Assembly (NCBI RefSeq): GCF_013408565.1
Contig: NZ_JACBZX010000001.1
Span: 2,728,001-2,792,000, forward strand
Origin: Janibacter alkaliphilus
GTDB lineage: Bacteria > Actinomycetota > Actinomycetes > Actinomycetales > Dermatophilaceae
DNA: 64,000 bases
Direction of reading: 5' to 3'
Shown here: positions 56,262-64,000 of the stretch, piece by piece
Layout: every line of letters begins with the position of its first letter
How positions within the stretch are numbered: position 1 is the stretch's first letter
Made by a program: the position numbers and the translations under genes
The notes under the pieces: generated by a model
What the model was told of the DNA's origin: nothing
Seen by the model: only the letters and a program-made list of their open reading frames with translations
The model's database searches: none

Positions 56262-57037
56262 CGTCGCCCGCCCCCACCTCGGGCACCGGCCCCACCCGCC
56301 CGGCGCCGCCGGCCCGCCGGGTCCTCGCCCAGGCCGCCTTCGAGACCCGCACCCTGCTCGGCAACGGCGAGCAGCTGCTCGTCGCCGTGGTGCTGCCGGC
56401 GCTGGCGCTGATCGCGCTGCACCTGACCGACGTCCCCGACCTCGGCCCCGGATCCCGCACCGACCTCGCCACGGCTGGGGTGCTCGGCCTGGCCGTGGTC
56501 TCCACCGCCTTCACCGGGCAGGCAATCCAGACCGGCTTCGACCGGCGCTACGGCGTGCTCCGGCTGCTCGGGACGACACCCCTGGGCCGCGACGGGCTGC
56601 TGCTGGCGAAGATGCTCGCGGTGGCCGTGGTCCTGGCCGTCCAGGTGGTGCTGCTCTCCGTCCTCGCCCTGGCGCTGGGCTGGTGGCCCGAGCTCGCCGC
56701 CCTGCCGGGCGCGGTGCTCACCCTGGCCCTGGGCGGCGCCGCCTTCGTCGCCCTGGCGCTGGTGCTCGCCGGGACCATGCGCGCCGAGGCGGTGCTGGCC
56801 GTCGCCAACCTGCTCTGGGTGCTGCTGCTCGGTGCCGGCGGGCTGGTCCTGTCCGCCGACCAGATGCCCGACGCGGTCGGCGGCCTGGTGCGCTGGCTGC
56901 CGTCGGCGGCCCTCGGTGACGCGCTGCGGGCCGGCCTCGTCGACGGCGTGGTGCCCTGGCGCGAGTGGGGCCTGCTCGCGCTGTGGGCGCTGGGTCTGGG
57001 CGCGCTGGCCGCCCGCACCTTCCGATGGGACGACTGA
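56258..57037 (+). CDS. ABC-2-type permease
   Basis: 259 aa, six hydrophobic helices from about 40 to the end, N-terminal Pro/Thr-rich cytoplasmic tail. ATG overlaps the ATPase stop (ATGA). Substrate unknown. Confidence 0.88.
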   Translation: MTSPAPTSGTGPTRPAPPARRVLAQAAFETRTLLGNGEQLLVAVVLPALALIALHLTDVPDLGPGSRTDLATAGVLGLAVVSTAFTGQAIQTGFDRRYGVLRLLGTTPLGRDGLLLAKMLAVAVVLAVQVVLLSVLALALGWWPELAALPGAVLTLALGGAAFVALALVLAGTMRAEAVLAVANLLWVLLLGAGGLVLSADQMPDAVGGLVRWLPSAALGDALRAGLVDGVVPWREWGLLALWALGLGALAARTFRWDD

Positions 57038-57067
57038 GCCGCTGACGTGCCGCTGGAGCGCGCCGCA

Positions 57068-57073
57068 TACCGT
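57068..57073 (+). promoter_or_regulatory. -10 element of leaderless ctaA
   Basis: TACCGT ends exactly 6 nt before the GTG at 57080; this favours that start over the in-frame GTG at 57047. Confidence 0.5.
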
Positions 57074-57079
57074 GGAGGG

Positions 57080-58033
57080 GTGAGCGCGACCCTGGCCCCG
57101 ACCTCCCCCGACCGGGCGCTGCGCCCGGCGACCCACCCCTGGCTGCGCCGCATCCTCTGGCTCAACCTCGTCGTCGAGGTCGGCATCGTCGTCACCGGCG
57201 GGCTGGTCCGGCTCACCGGCAGCGGGCTGGGATGCCCGACCTGGCCCGAGTGCGTCCCCGGGTCGTACACCCCGACGGTCGAGCAGGCCGAGGGCTTCCA
57301 CAAGGTCATCGAGTTCGGCAACCGCACCCTCACCGGGCTGCTGGGCCTGGTCGCCGTCGCTCTCGTCGTCGCGCTGTGGCGCTGGGCCCGGGAGCGGCGC
57401 GAGCTGCTGCTGGGCGCCCTCGGCGTGCTCGTCGGGGTCGCCGCGCAGGCCGTGGTCGGCGGCATCACCGTACTCACCGGCCTGAACCCGTGGATCGTCG
57501 CCTTCCACCTGCTCGCGTCGATGTTCCTCATCGCCGTCTCCGCCTGGCTGGTGTGGCGCTCCGGCCAGCCCGGCGGGCGGCTGCCGCTGGCCGTGCACCC
57601 GCTGGTGCACCGGCTCAGCTGGGCGGTGGTCGCGATGACCGCGGTCGTGCTCGTCCTCGGCACGATCGTCACCGGCTCCGGCCCGCACTCCGGGGATGCC
57701 GACGAGCCGGCCCGCACCGGCTTCGACCCGCGCACGGTCTCCTGGCTCCACGCCGACAGCGTCATGCTCTTCGCCGGGCTGGTCGTCGCGGTGTGGGTCG
57801 GTGCCCGGCTCAGCGGCCGGAGCCCGGCCCCGGCGCGAGCCTGGGGGGTCGTCGCGCTGGTCACGCTCGCCCAGGGCGGCATCGGCTACGTGCAGTACCT
57901 CACCGACCTGCCGGAGGCGCTGGTGCTGGCCCACATGCTCGGCGCCTGCCTCCTCGTCGTCGCGGTCACCCGAGCGATGGTGCTGCAGCGTCAGCCCGTC
58001 GGGGCGGATGCTCAGACTGCTGTGCACGGCTAG
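57080..58033 (+). CDS. ctaA: Heme A synthase (COX15/CtaA)
   Basis: Oxidises the methyl group of heme O to a formyl group. 317 aa, eight membrane helices. Heme ligand/active-site histidines lie in GFHKVIEFGNRTLTG, AFHLLASMF, WLHADSV and LAHMLGA; the cysteine pair of the first loop is reduced to the single GCPTWPEC motif. Pairs with ctaB downstream on the opposite strand. Confidence 0.93.
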   Translation: MSATLAPTSPDRALRPATHPWLRRILWLNLVVEVGIVVTGGLVRLTGSGLGCPTWPECVPGSYTPTVEQAEGFHKVIEFGNRTLTGLLGLVAVALVVALWRWARERRELLLGALGVLVGVAAQAVVGGITVLTGLNPWIVAFHLLASMFLIAVSAWLVWRSGQPGGRLPLAVHPLVHRLSWAVVAMTAVVLVLGTIVTGSGPHSGDADEPARTGFDPRTVSWLHADSVMLFAGLVVAVWVGARLSGRSPAPARAWGVVALVTLAQGGIGYVQYLTDLPEALVLAHMLGACLLVVAVTRAMVLQRQPVGADAQTAVHG

Positions 58034-58069
58034 CGAGCGCTCTGGTGCACTGCCCCGCCCGACTGCATG

Positions 58070-58124
58070 CTGCCGGTGCGGCCACGGTCGGGCCCTGAGG
58101 CGGCGACCGTGCCCGCACCGGCAG
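58070..58124 (+). terminator. Long hairpin after ctaA
   Basis: 58070-58090 pairs with 58104-58124 at 20 of 21 positions, 13-nt loop, 36 nt after the ctaA stop. No T-tract. Most likely the ctaA terminator. Confidence 0.65.
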
Positions 58125-58288
58125 CCATCCCTCGTCCCGACTTGGTTCCCCCCAGGTACGGGATGAAGGACTGGCCTCCCCCCCGGGCGGCACCCCGGAC
58201 GTGTCGCCGGGGCCAGTGGTCCCACTCTCCGCCCACCTGAGAGAAGGGTCAAGAGACCGTCAAGAAAACACCAAGAAACAGTAAGGGG

Positions 58289-58322
58289 GGCCTAGTTCTT
58301 GCTAGTTCGGTCGAACTAGGCC
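58289..58322. terminator. Nested hairpin over the ctaB stop codon
   Basis: GGCCTAGTTC (58289-58298) pairs with GAACTAGGCC (58313-58322); an inner CTAGTTC (58302-58308) can pair with the same right arm around GGTC. The TAG stop of ctaB (58316-58318) is part of the arm. The neighbouring stretch 58250-58285 is A-rich with CAAGA repeats, and I see no gene in 58034-58315. Confidence 0.6.
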
Positions 58323-59260
58323 AACGGGAGGTGCAGCAGTGGGTCGACAGCGACCCCGAGGAAGAGCACCGAGACGTAGGTGATCGAGAAGTGGAAGAGG
58401 CGCATCGGGCGCAGCACGGACTGCGCGGCGCCACGCCGGGCCTCCCGCAGCAGCCGGTGCGCCTCGAGGACGAACATCGCCCCGGAGACCAGCGCCGCCA
58501 CCAGGTAGACCCAGCCCATGTTGGCGACCGGGACGAGCACCAGCGAGGTCGCCACCATCACCCAGGAGTAGGCGACGATCTGCTTCGCCACGGTGGTCTG
58601 CTGGTGGACCACCGGGGCCATCGGCACGCCCGCCCGGGCGTAGTCCTCGGTGAACCGCATCGACAGCGGCCAGTAGTGCGGCGGGGTCCAGAAGAAGATG
58701 ACGAGGAAGAGGATGACCGCCGGCCAGCCGACCTCGTCCCGGACCGCGGACCAGCCGATGAGCGTGGGCATGCATCCGGCGACCCCGCCCCAGACGATGT
58801 TCTGCGCCGTGCGGCGCTTGAGGATCATCGTGTAGCCGACCGCGTAGAGCACGATCGCGCCGAGGCTGAGCATCGCCGAGAGCGGGTTGACCAGCCACCA
58901 GAGCCAGGCCGTGGAGAGAGCGGCCAGCGCCACCCCGAAGATCGTCGCGGCCCGCGGGGAGACCGCACCGGTGACCAGCGGGCGGTGCGCGGTGCGGCCC
59001 ATCTGGGCATCGATGTCCCGGTCGTAGACCATGTTGAAGGTGTTCGCGGCGCCGGCGCTGAGCGTCCCGCCGACGAGGGTGGCCAGCACCAGCCACAGGT
59101 CCGGGACGCCGCGCTCGGCGAGGAACATCACCGGGACCGTGGTGACCAGCAGCAGCTCGATGATCCGCGGCTTGGTCAGGGCGACGTACGCCGCGAGGGT
59201 CGCCCGCCACCCGGGTGAGGTCGTCGCCGCAGGGGTGCGGGTCGACTCGGCGGTGGTCAC
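58316..59260 (-). CDS. ctaB: Protoheme IX farnesyltransferase (heme O synthase)
   Basis: Adds the farnesyl tail to heme B. 314 aa UbiA-type prenyltransferase with nine helices; the Asp-rich site is [21 protein letters not shown] at 59260 after GAGGTT. Product goes to CtaA. Confidence 0.94.
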   Translation of the reverse strand: MTTAESTRTPAATTSPGWRATLAAYVALTKPRIIELLLVTTVPVMFLAERGVPDLWLVLATLVGGTLSAGAANTFNMVYDRDIDAQMGRTAHRPLVTGAVSPRAATIFGVALAALSTAWLWWLVNPLSAMLSLGAIVLYAVGYTMILKRRTAQNIVWGGVAGCMPTLIGWSAVRDEVGWPAVILFLVIFFWTPPHYWPLSMRFTEDYARAGVPMAPVVHQQTTVAKQIVAYSWVMVATSLVLVPVANMGWVYLVAALVSGAMFVLEAHRLLREARRGAAQSVLRPMRLFHFSITYVSVLFLGVAVDPLLHLPLA

Positions 59261-59390
59261 GAAGCAACCTCAGACATCGGACGGTGGCAGGAGGGGTGCG
59301 GCCGGGGCCGCAGGCAGAAGTCTACCGCCGCACGATCGGGGGTGGACGCCCACCCGCCGGGACGACGTGGCGTCCGCCCGCGGGTCTAGG

Positions 59391-59407
59391 GTGGTGCGTG
59401 ACACCAC
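59391..59407 (+). promoter_or_regulatory. tkt promoter/leader with small hairpin
   Basis: TAGGGT at 59387-59392 is a probable -10; GTGGTG (59391-59396) and CACCAC (59402-59407) form a hairpin at the expected RNA start. GAAAGG precedes the ATG. Confidence 0.4.
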
Positions 59408-59428
59408 AGCACCGTTGCGAAAGGCCTG

Positions 59429-61651
59429 ATGTTGAGCACGGACACCGCCACCCCGAAGGCCACGAAGAAGAAGGCCTCGACGAAGTCCTCCGGGAAGCGC
59501 ACCAAGACCTCGTCCGCCGCGACCGCCGGTCGCTCCCCCGAGCTGGCACCGCCGACGGCGAAGAAGGCCGGCTGGAGCGACCTGGACGTCCGCGCCGTGG
59601 ACACCGTGCGGGTGCTCGCCGCCGACGCGGTGCAGCACAAGGGTGACGGGCACCCCGGCACCGCGATGAGCCTCGCCCCTGCCGCCTACCTGCTCTACCA
59701 GCAGGTGATGACGCACGACCCCAGCGACCCGGCCTGGCTCGGCCGCGATCGCTTCGTCCTCTCCTGCGGGCACTCCAGCCTCACCCAGTACCTGCAGCTC
59801 TACCTCAGCGGCTACGGCCTCGAGATCGAGGACCTGCAGCAGCTGCGCACCTGGGGCTCGCTGACCCCCGGCCACCCCGAGGTGGGGCACACCGCCGGGG
59901 TCGAGGTGACCACCGGGCCGCTGGGCTCCGGGCTGGCCACCGCGGTCGGAATGGCCATGGCGCAGCGCCGCCAGCGCGGGATGCTCGACCCCGACGCCAA
60001 GGCCGGGGAGTCCCCCTTCGACCACCACGTCTGGGTGCTCGCCTCCGACGGCGACATCATGGAGGGCGTCGCCAGCGAGGCCTCCTCGCTGGCCGGTCAC
60101 CAGGAGCTGGCCAACCTCACGGTCATCTACGACGCCAACCAGATCTCCATCGAGGACGACACCGACATCTCCTTCAGCGAGGACGCCGCCGCCCGCTACG
60201 CCGCCTACGGCTGGGACACCGTCGTCGTCGACTGGCGCAAGAAGGGCGACGGCTCCGCCTACGTCGAGGACGTCGACGCCCTGCTCAAGGCCTGCGAGAA
60301 GTCCAAGCGCTCGAAGAAGCCCACCTTCATCGAGCTGCGCACGATCATCGCCTGGCCGGCCCCCACCAAGCAGGACACCGGCGCCGCGCACGGCTCCGCG
60401 CTCGGCGAGGACGAGGTCGCCGAGACCAAGAAGCTGCTCGGCTTCGACCCGGAGAAGTCCTTCGCCGTCGAGCCCAAGGTCGTCAACCACGCCCGCAAGG
60501 TCGTCACCCGCGGCAAGAAGGCGCACCAGGCCTGGGACAAGACCTACGCGGCGTGGCGCACGGCCAACCCGGAGCGGGCCGAGCTGCTCGACCGGCTCGT
60601 CGCCGGCGAGCCGCCGAAGGGCCTGGCCCGTGCGCTGCCGCGCTTCCCGGCGGACGAGAAGGGGATGGCCACCCGGGCTGCGTCCGGCGACGTGCTCAGC
60701 GCGCTCGCCGACGTCATGCCCGAGCTGTGGGGCGGCTCGGCCGACCTGGCCGGCAGCAACAACACGACGATGGACGACGTCACCTCGTTCGTGCCGAAGA
60801 AGAAGGCCACCGAGAAGTTCCCCGGCGGGCCCTACGGGCGCACCCTGCACTTCGGCATCCGCGAGAACGCCATGGGCATGGCCCTCAACGGCATCGCCCT
60901 GGAGGGCCTGACCCGCCCCTACGGCGGCACCTTCCTCGTCTTCTCCGACTACATGCGCCCGGCGGTGCGTCTGGCCAGCCTGCAGCAGCTGCCGGTGACC
61001 TTCGTGTGGACGCACGACTCCATCGGCCTCGGCGAGGACGGACCCACCCACCAGCCGATCGAGCACCTGGCCAGCCTGCGGGCGATGCCCGGCCTCGACG
61101 TCGTCCGTCCGGCCGACGCCAACGAGACCTCGGTCGTCTGGGGCCAGATCCTCAAGCAGCGCGGGACCGCGGCCCTGGCGCTGAGCCGGCAGAAGCTGCC
61201 GGTGCTGGACCGGTCCACCTACGCCAAGGCGTCCGGGGCGGCGAAGGGCGGCTACGTCCTGTCCGAGGCGAGCGACGGCAGCCCGCAGGTCATCCTCGTG
61301 GCCACCGGCTCCGAGGTGGCCATCGCCCTGGAGGCGCAGCGCACCCTCGAGCGCCGCGGCACCCCGACCCGGGTGGTCTCGATGCCCTGCCGCGAGTGGT
61401 TCGACCGGCAGACCGCCCGCTACCGCGAGTCGGTGCTCCCGGCCGCGGTCCGCGCCCGGGTCAGCGTCGAGGCCGGCGTCGCGATGCCCTGGCGGGACAT
61501 CGTCGGCGACGCCGGGCGCAGCGTGTCCGTCGAGCACTTCGGCGCCAGCGCCGACTACCAGACCCTGTACGAGAAGTTCGGCCTCACCCCGGCCGCGGTC
61601 GTCAAGGCCGCCAAGGAGTCGATCAAGGCCGCGTCCACGAGCGGAGAGTGA
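59429..61651 (+). CDS. tkt: Transketolase
   Basis: 740 aa thiamine-diphosphate enzyme. [30 protein letters not shown], ThDP motif SDGDIMEG to [11 protein letters not shown], catalytic Glu region [10 protein letters not shown]-terminus carries an extra 45 residues rich in Lys, Thr, Ser and Ala ([20 protein letters not shown]) ahead of the usual start at about [11 protein letters not shown]. First gene of tkt-tal-pgi. Confidence 0.96.
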   Translation: MLSTDTATPKATKKKASTKSSGKRTKTSSAATAGRSPELAPPTAKKAGWSDLDVRAVDTVRVLAADAVQHKGDGHPGTAMSLAPAAYLLYQQVMTHDPSDPAWLGRDRFVLSCGHSSLTQYLQLYLSGYGLEIEDLQQLRTWGSLTPGHPEVGHTAGVEVTTGPLGSGLATAVGMAMAQRRQRGMLDPDAKAGESPFDHHVWVLASDGDIMEGVASEASSLAGHQELANLTVIYDANQISIEDDTDISFSEDAAARYAAYGWDTVVVDWRKKGDGSAYVEDVDALLKACEKSKRSKKPTFIELRTIIAWPAPTKQDTGAAHGSALGEDEVAETKKLLGFDPEKSFAVEPKVVNHARKVVTRGKKAHQAWDKTYAAWRTANPERAELLDRLVAGEPPKGLARALPRFPADEKGMATRAASGDVLSALADVMPELWGGSADLAGSNNTTMDDVTSFVPKKKATEKFPGGPYGRTLHFGIRENAMGMALNGIALEGLTRPYGGTFLVFSDYMRPAVRLASLQQLPVTFVWTHDSIGLGEDGPTHQPIEHLASLRAMPGLDVVRPADANETSVVWGQILKQRGTAALALSRQKLPVLDRSTYAKASGAAKGGYVLSEASDGSPQVILVATGSEVAIALEAQRTLERRGTPTRVVSMPCREWFDRQTARYRESVLPAAVRARVSVEAGVAMPWRDIVGDAGRSVSVEHFGASADYQTLYEKFGLTPAAVVKAAKESIKAASTSGE

Positions 61652-61653
61652 CC

Positions 61654-62775
61654 ATGACCCAGCCCGCACCCATCCAGGCCCTGGCCGACGCCGGAGTCTC
61701 CGTCTGGCTCGACGACCTCTCCCGCGAGCGGCTGCGCAGCGGCAACCTCGCCGAGGTCATCGAGACCAAGGGGATCGTCGGCGTCACCACCAACCCGTCG
61801 ATCTTCCAGGCCGCGCTCGCCGAGGGCGACGCCTACGATGCGCAGGCGGCCGAGCTCGCCGGCTCCGGCGCCGACGTCGACGAGGCCGTCTTCCGGATGA
61901 CCACCGACGACGTTCGCGAGGCGTGCGACCTCTTCCGGCCGATCTACGAGCGCACCGACGGCCTCGATGGCCGGGTCTCCATCGAGGTCGACCCGCGCCT
62001 GGCCCGCAAGACCGAGGAGACCGTCGCCGAGGCGAAGAAGCTCGCCGCCGCGGTGGACCGGCCGCAGGTCTACATCAAGATCCCGGCCACCCAGGAGGGC
62101 CTGCCGGCGATCACCGCGGTCATCGCCGAGGGAATCAGCGTCAACGTCACCCTGATCTTCTCCCTGGAGCGCTACCGCGCGGTGATGAACGCCTACCTCG
62201 AGGGCCTGGAGCAGGCGCTCGCGGCCGGCAAGGACCTGTCCACGATCCACTCGGTCGCCTCCTTCTTCGTCTCCCGGGTCGACAGCGAGATCGACTCCCG
62301 CCTCGAGGCGATCGGGAGCAAGGAGGCGCTGGCGCTGCGCGGCAAGGCGGCGGTGGCCAACGCCCGGTTGGCCTACCAGGCCTTCGAGGAGGTCTTCGCC
62401 ACCCCGCGCTGGCAGCGCCTGGCCGACGAGGGCGCCAACCTGCAGCGTCCGCTGTGGGCCTCCACCGGCGTGAAGAACCCCGACTACCCGGACACCCTCT
62501 ACGTCACCGACCTGGTCGCCGCCAGCACGGTCAACACCATGCCGGAGAATACCCTGGACGCGGTGATCGACCACGGCGAGGTCACCGGCGACGAGGTCAC
62601 CGGCCGCTACGCCGAGGCGCAGCAGGTCCTCGACGACCTGGACGGCCTCGGCATCTCCTACACCGACGTCACCGAGCAGCTCGAGCGCGAGGGCGTGGAG
62701 AAGTTCGAGCAGGCCTGGGGCGAGCTCCTCGAGGGTGTCTCGGCCGAGCTGGCGAAGGCCGTGACCGCCCGATGA
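61654..62775 (+). CDS. tal: Transaldolase
   Basis: 373 aa; Schiff-base lysine in [10 protein letters not shown] and the conserved [15 protein letters not shown] is 2 nt after the tkt stop; stop overlaps the pgi start. Confidence 0.96.
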   Translation: MTQPAPIQALADAGVSVWLDDLSRERLRSGNLAEVIETKGIVGVTTNPSIFQAALAEGDAYDAQAAELAGSGADVDEAVFRMTTDDVREACDLFRPIYERTDGLDGRVSIEVDPRLARKTEETVAEAKKLAAAVDRPQVYIKIPATQEGLPAITAVIAEGISVNVTLIFSLERYRAVMNAYLEGLEQALAAGKDLSTIHSVASFFVSRVDSEIDSRLEAIGSKEALALRGKAAVANARLAYQAFEEVFATPRWQRLADEGANLQRPLWASTGVKNPDYPDTLYVTDLVAASTVNTMPENTLDAVIDHGEVTGDEVTGRYAEAQQVLDDLDGLGISYTDVTEQLEREGVEKFEQAWGELLEGVSAELAKAVTAR

Positions 62776-64000
62776 GCGGGCTGTCGGTGACCGCGGCCGG
62801 CGTCGCCGCCGACGCGGTCGAGGAGCACCTGCCCGCGCTCGTCGAGGAACGCTTCGCCAGCCGCCTTTTCGACCAGGACGCCACGCTGTGGGGCGAGGAC
62901 GCGCAGGACGAGGCGAGCAAGCGCCTCTCCTGGGTCGGGCTGGCCCGCGGCTCCCGGCACCTCGTCGGCGAGATCGCCGCTCTGCGGGACACGCTGCGCG
63001 AGCGCGGGGTCGACCGGATCGTGCTGTGCGGCATGGGCGGCTCGTCGCTGGCCCCGGAGGTCATCTGCGGCACCGCTGACGTGCCGCTCGTGGTGCTCGA
63101 CTCCAGCCACCCGGACGTCGTCCGGGCTGCCGCGGCGGACGTCTCCACCACCGCCGTCGTCGTCTCCAGCAAGTCCGGCTCCACGGTGGAGACCGACAGC
63201 CAGCGCCGGGTCTTCGAGCAGGCCTTCCGCGACGCCGGCATCGACCCGGCCGAGCGGATCGTCGTGGTCACCGACCCGGGCAGCCCGCTGGACGAGCAGT
63301 CCCGGGAGCAGGGCTACCACGTCATCAACGCCGACCCCGGTGTCGGCGGGCGCTACTCCGCGCTCACCGCCTTCGGCCTCGTCCCCTCCGGCCTGGCCGG
63401 CGCCGACGTCGAGCAGCTGCTCGACGACGCCGAGACCATGACCGACCTGCTCGCCGAGGACGACGAGGCCAACCCCGGCCTGCGCCTCGGCGCGGCGCTG
63501 GGCGGCACCGACCCGCTGCGGGACAAGATCTACCTCGTCGACCACGGCACCGAGCTCGTCGGCTTCGGCGACTGGGCCGAGCAGCTCATCGCCGAGTCCA
63601 CCGGCAAGCTGGGCACCGGCCTGCTGCCGGTCGTGCTCGGCCGCGCCAGCAGCACCCCTCCCCCGGCCGACGCCACCGTGGTGCGTCTGGTGGCGGCCGA
63701 CGACGAGGACCCCGAGCCGGGCAGCGCCCCCTCGACGGTCGACGTCTCCGGCAGCCTCGGCGGGCAGTTCCTGCTCTGGGAGGTGGCCACGGCGGTGGCC
63801 GGTCGCCTGCTGGCGATCAACCCCTTCGACCAGCCGGACGTGGAGAGCGCGAAGGCGGCCGCCCGCGAGCTGCTCGACGGCTCGACCGGGAGCGCCGCCC
63901 CGGCCGCGGCCACCGACGGCGCCGTCGAGATCCGGCAGGCCGGCGGCGACTGGCTCGACGGGGCGACCACCGTATCCGGGGCCCTGGACGCCCTGCTGGC
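62772..64000 (+). CDS. pgi: Glucose-6-phosphate isomerase, actinobacterial type (3' part missing)
   Basis: First 409 codons. SIS fold: [15 protein letters not shown] and [16 protein letters not shown] bind the sugar phosphate, [19 protein letters not shown] follows. This is the short, diverged actinobacterial/tal-pgi type rather than classic PGI. ATGA overlap with tal. Runs off the right edge. Confidence 0.93.
   Translation, partial: MSGLSVTAAGVAADAVEEHLPALVEERFASRLFDQDATLWGEDAQDEASKRLSWVGLARGSRHLVGEIAALRDTLRERGVDRIVLCGMGGSSLAPEVICGTADVPLVVLDSSHPDVVRAAAADVSTTAVVVSSKSGSTVETDSQRRVFEQAFRDAGIDPAERIVVVTDPGSPLDEQSREQGYHVINADPGVGGRYSALTAFGLVPSGLAGADVEQLLDDAETMTDLLAEDDEANPGLRLGAALGGTDPLRDKIYLVDHGTELVGFGDWAEQLIAESTGKLGTGLLPVVLGRASSTPPPADATVVRLVAADDEDPEPGSAPSTVDVSGSLGGQFLLWEVATAVAGRLLAINPFDQPDVESAKAAARELLDGSTGSAAPAAATDGAVEIRQAGGDWLDGATTVSGALDALL

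Overview
The window is very GC-rich chromosomal DNA from an actinomycete. It carries the proteasome ATPase ARC, mycothiol ligase MshC, a SufR-SufB-SufD-ferredoxin-SufC-SufS-SufU-SufT operon, an InhA/MabA-like fabG-fabI pair, the actinobacterial type of glucose-6-phosphate isomerase, and many actinobacteria-only families (DUF3090, SCO1664, DUF5703, DUF3099, acVLRF1). Gene content and order fit Micrococcales, perhaps a Dermatophilaceae/Intrasporangiaceae-type genus; the genus is inference only. Almost every base is core genome. The clear mobile DNA is one IS110-family element.

Layout. 1-14.5 kb: proteasome ATPase (cut by the left edge), TrmI, a site-2-type protease, MetH, the IS110 element, a RecB-like nuclease, a HAD phosphatase, a PAC2 protein, MshC and the conserved SCO1664/DUF3090/histidine-phosphatase trio. 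14.5-18.6 kb: CorA, small conserved proteins, an M20 peptidase, a LON-domain protein and tRNA-Leu(GAG). 18.6-27.9 kb: an AraC regulator divergent from a Baeyer-Villiger-type monooxygenase and hydrolase, a HipA-like kinase with DUF3037, a PEBP protein, an orphan PP-loop protein, a SpoU methyltransferase and two TSUP permeases. 28-41 kb: SPFH/NfeD, an ABC ATPase, GlgA/GlgC, an F420-type oxidoreductase, SerB, fabG-fabI, SURF1 and an ABC exporter. 41-49 kb: sulfite reduction (Sir, CysH, chelatase), ABC-F, PPK2, a zinc metallopeptidase, a tandem palindrome array and acVLRF1. 49-55.3 kb: the suf operon. 55.5-64 kb: an ABC transporter, heme A and heme O synthases, then tkt-tal-pgi (cut by the right edge).

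How the genes connect. CysH, Sir and the sirohydrochlorin chelatase form an assimilatory sulfate/sulfite reduction unit, and the suf operon turns cysteine sulfur into Fe-S clusters. SURF1, CtaA and CtaB serve assembly of cytochrome aa3. GlgA and GlgC make glycogen precursors; Tkt, Tal and Pgi form the pentose-phosphate block.

Beyond genes, three signals stand out. (1) At least 25 genes have a TANNNT-like -10 hexamer ending 6-8 nt before the start codon, the signature of leaderless transcripts; in two cases the hexamer shares bases with the TAG stop codon of the preceding gene. (2) Two families of intergenic palindromes occur. One has the core GCAACTGCC(CG/TA)GGCA: seven copies at a strict 30/32-bp period at 48.02-48.23 kb, one at 44.3 kb, and a related near-31-bp-stem hairpin at 30.0 kb. 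The other is a composite of TTATCGGGTWACCCGATAA and an imperfect GAAG/CTTC palindrome, at 6.85-6.96 kb and 37.6 kb. (3) Several long inverted repeats lie in places that are not simple terminators, notably between the divergent sufR and ABC genes. I did not find a new multi-gene system; the palindrome array, the orphan QueC-like PP-loop protein and the HipA/DUF3037 pair are the best leads.
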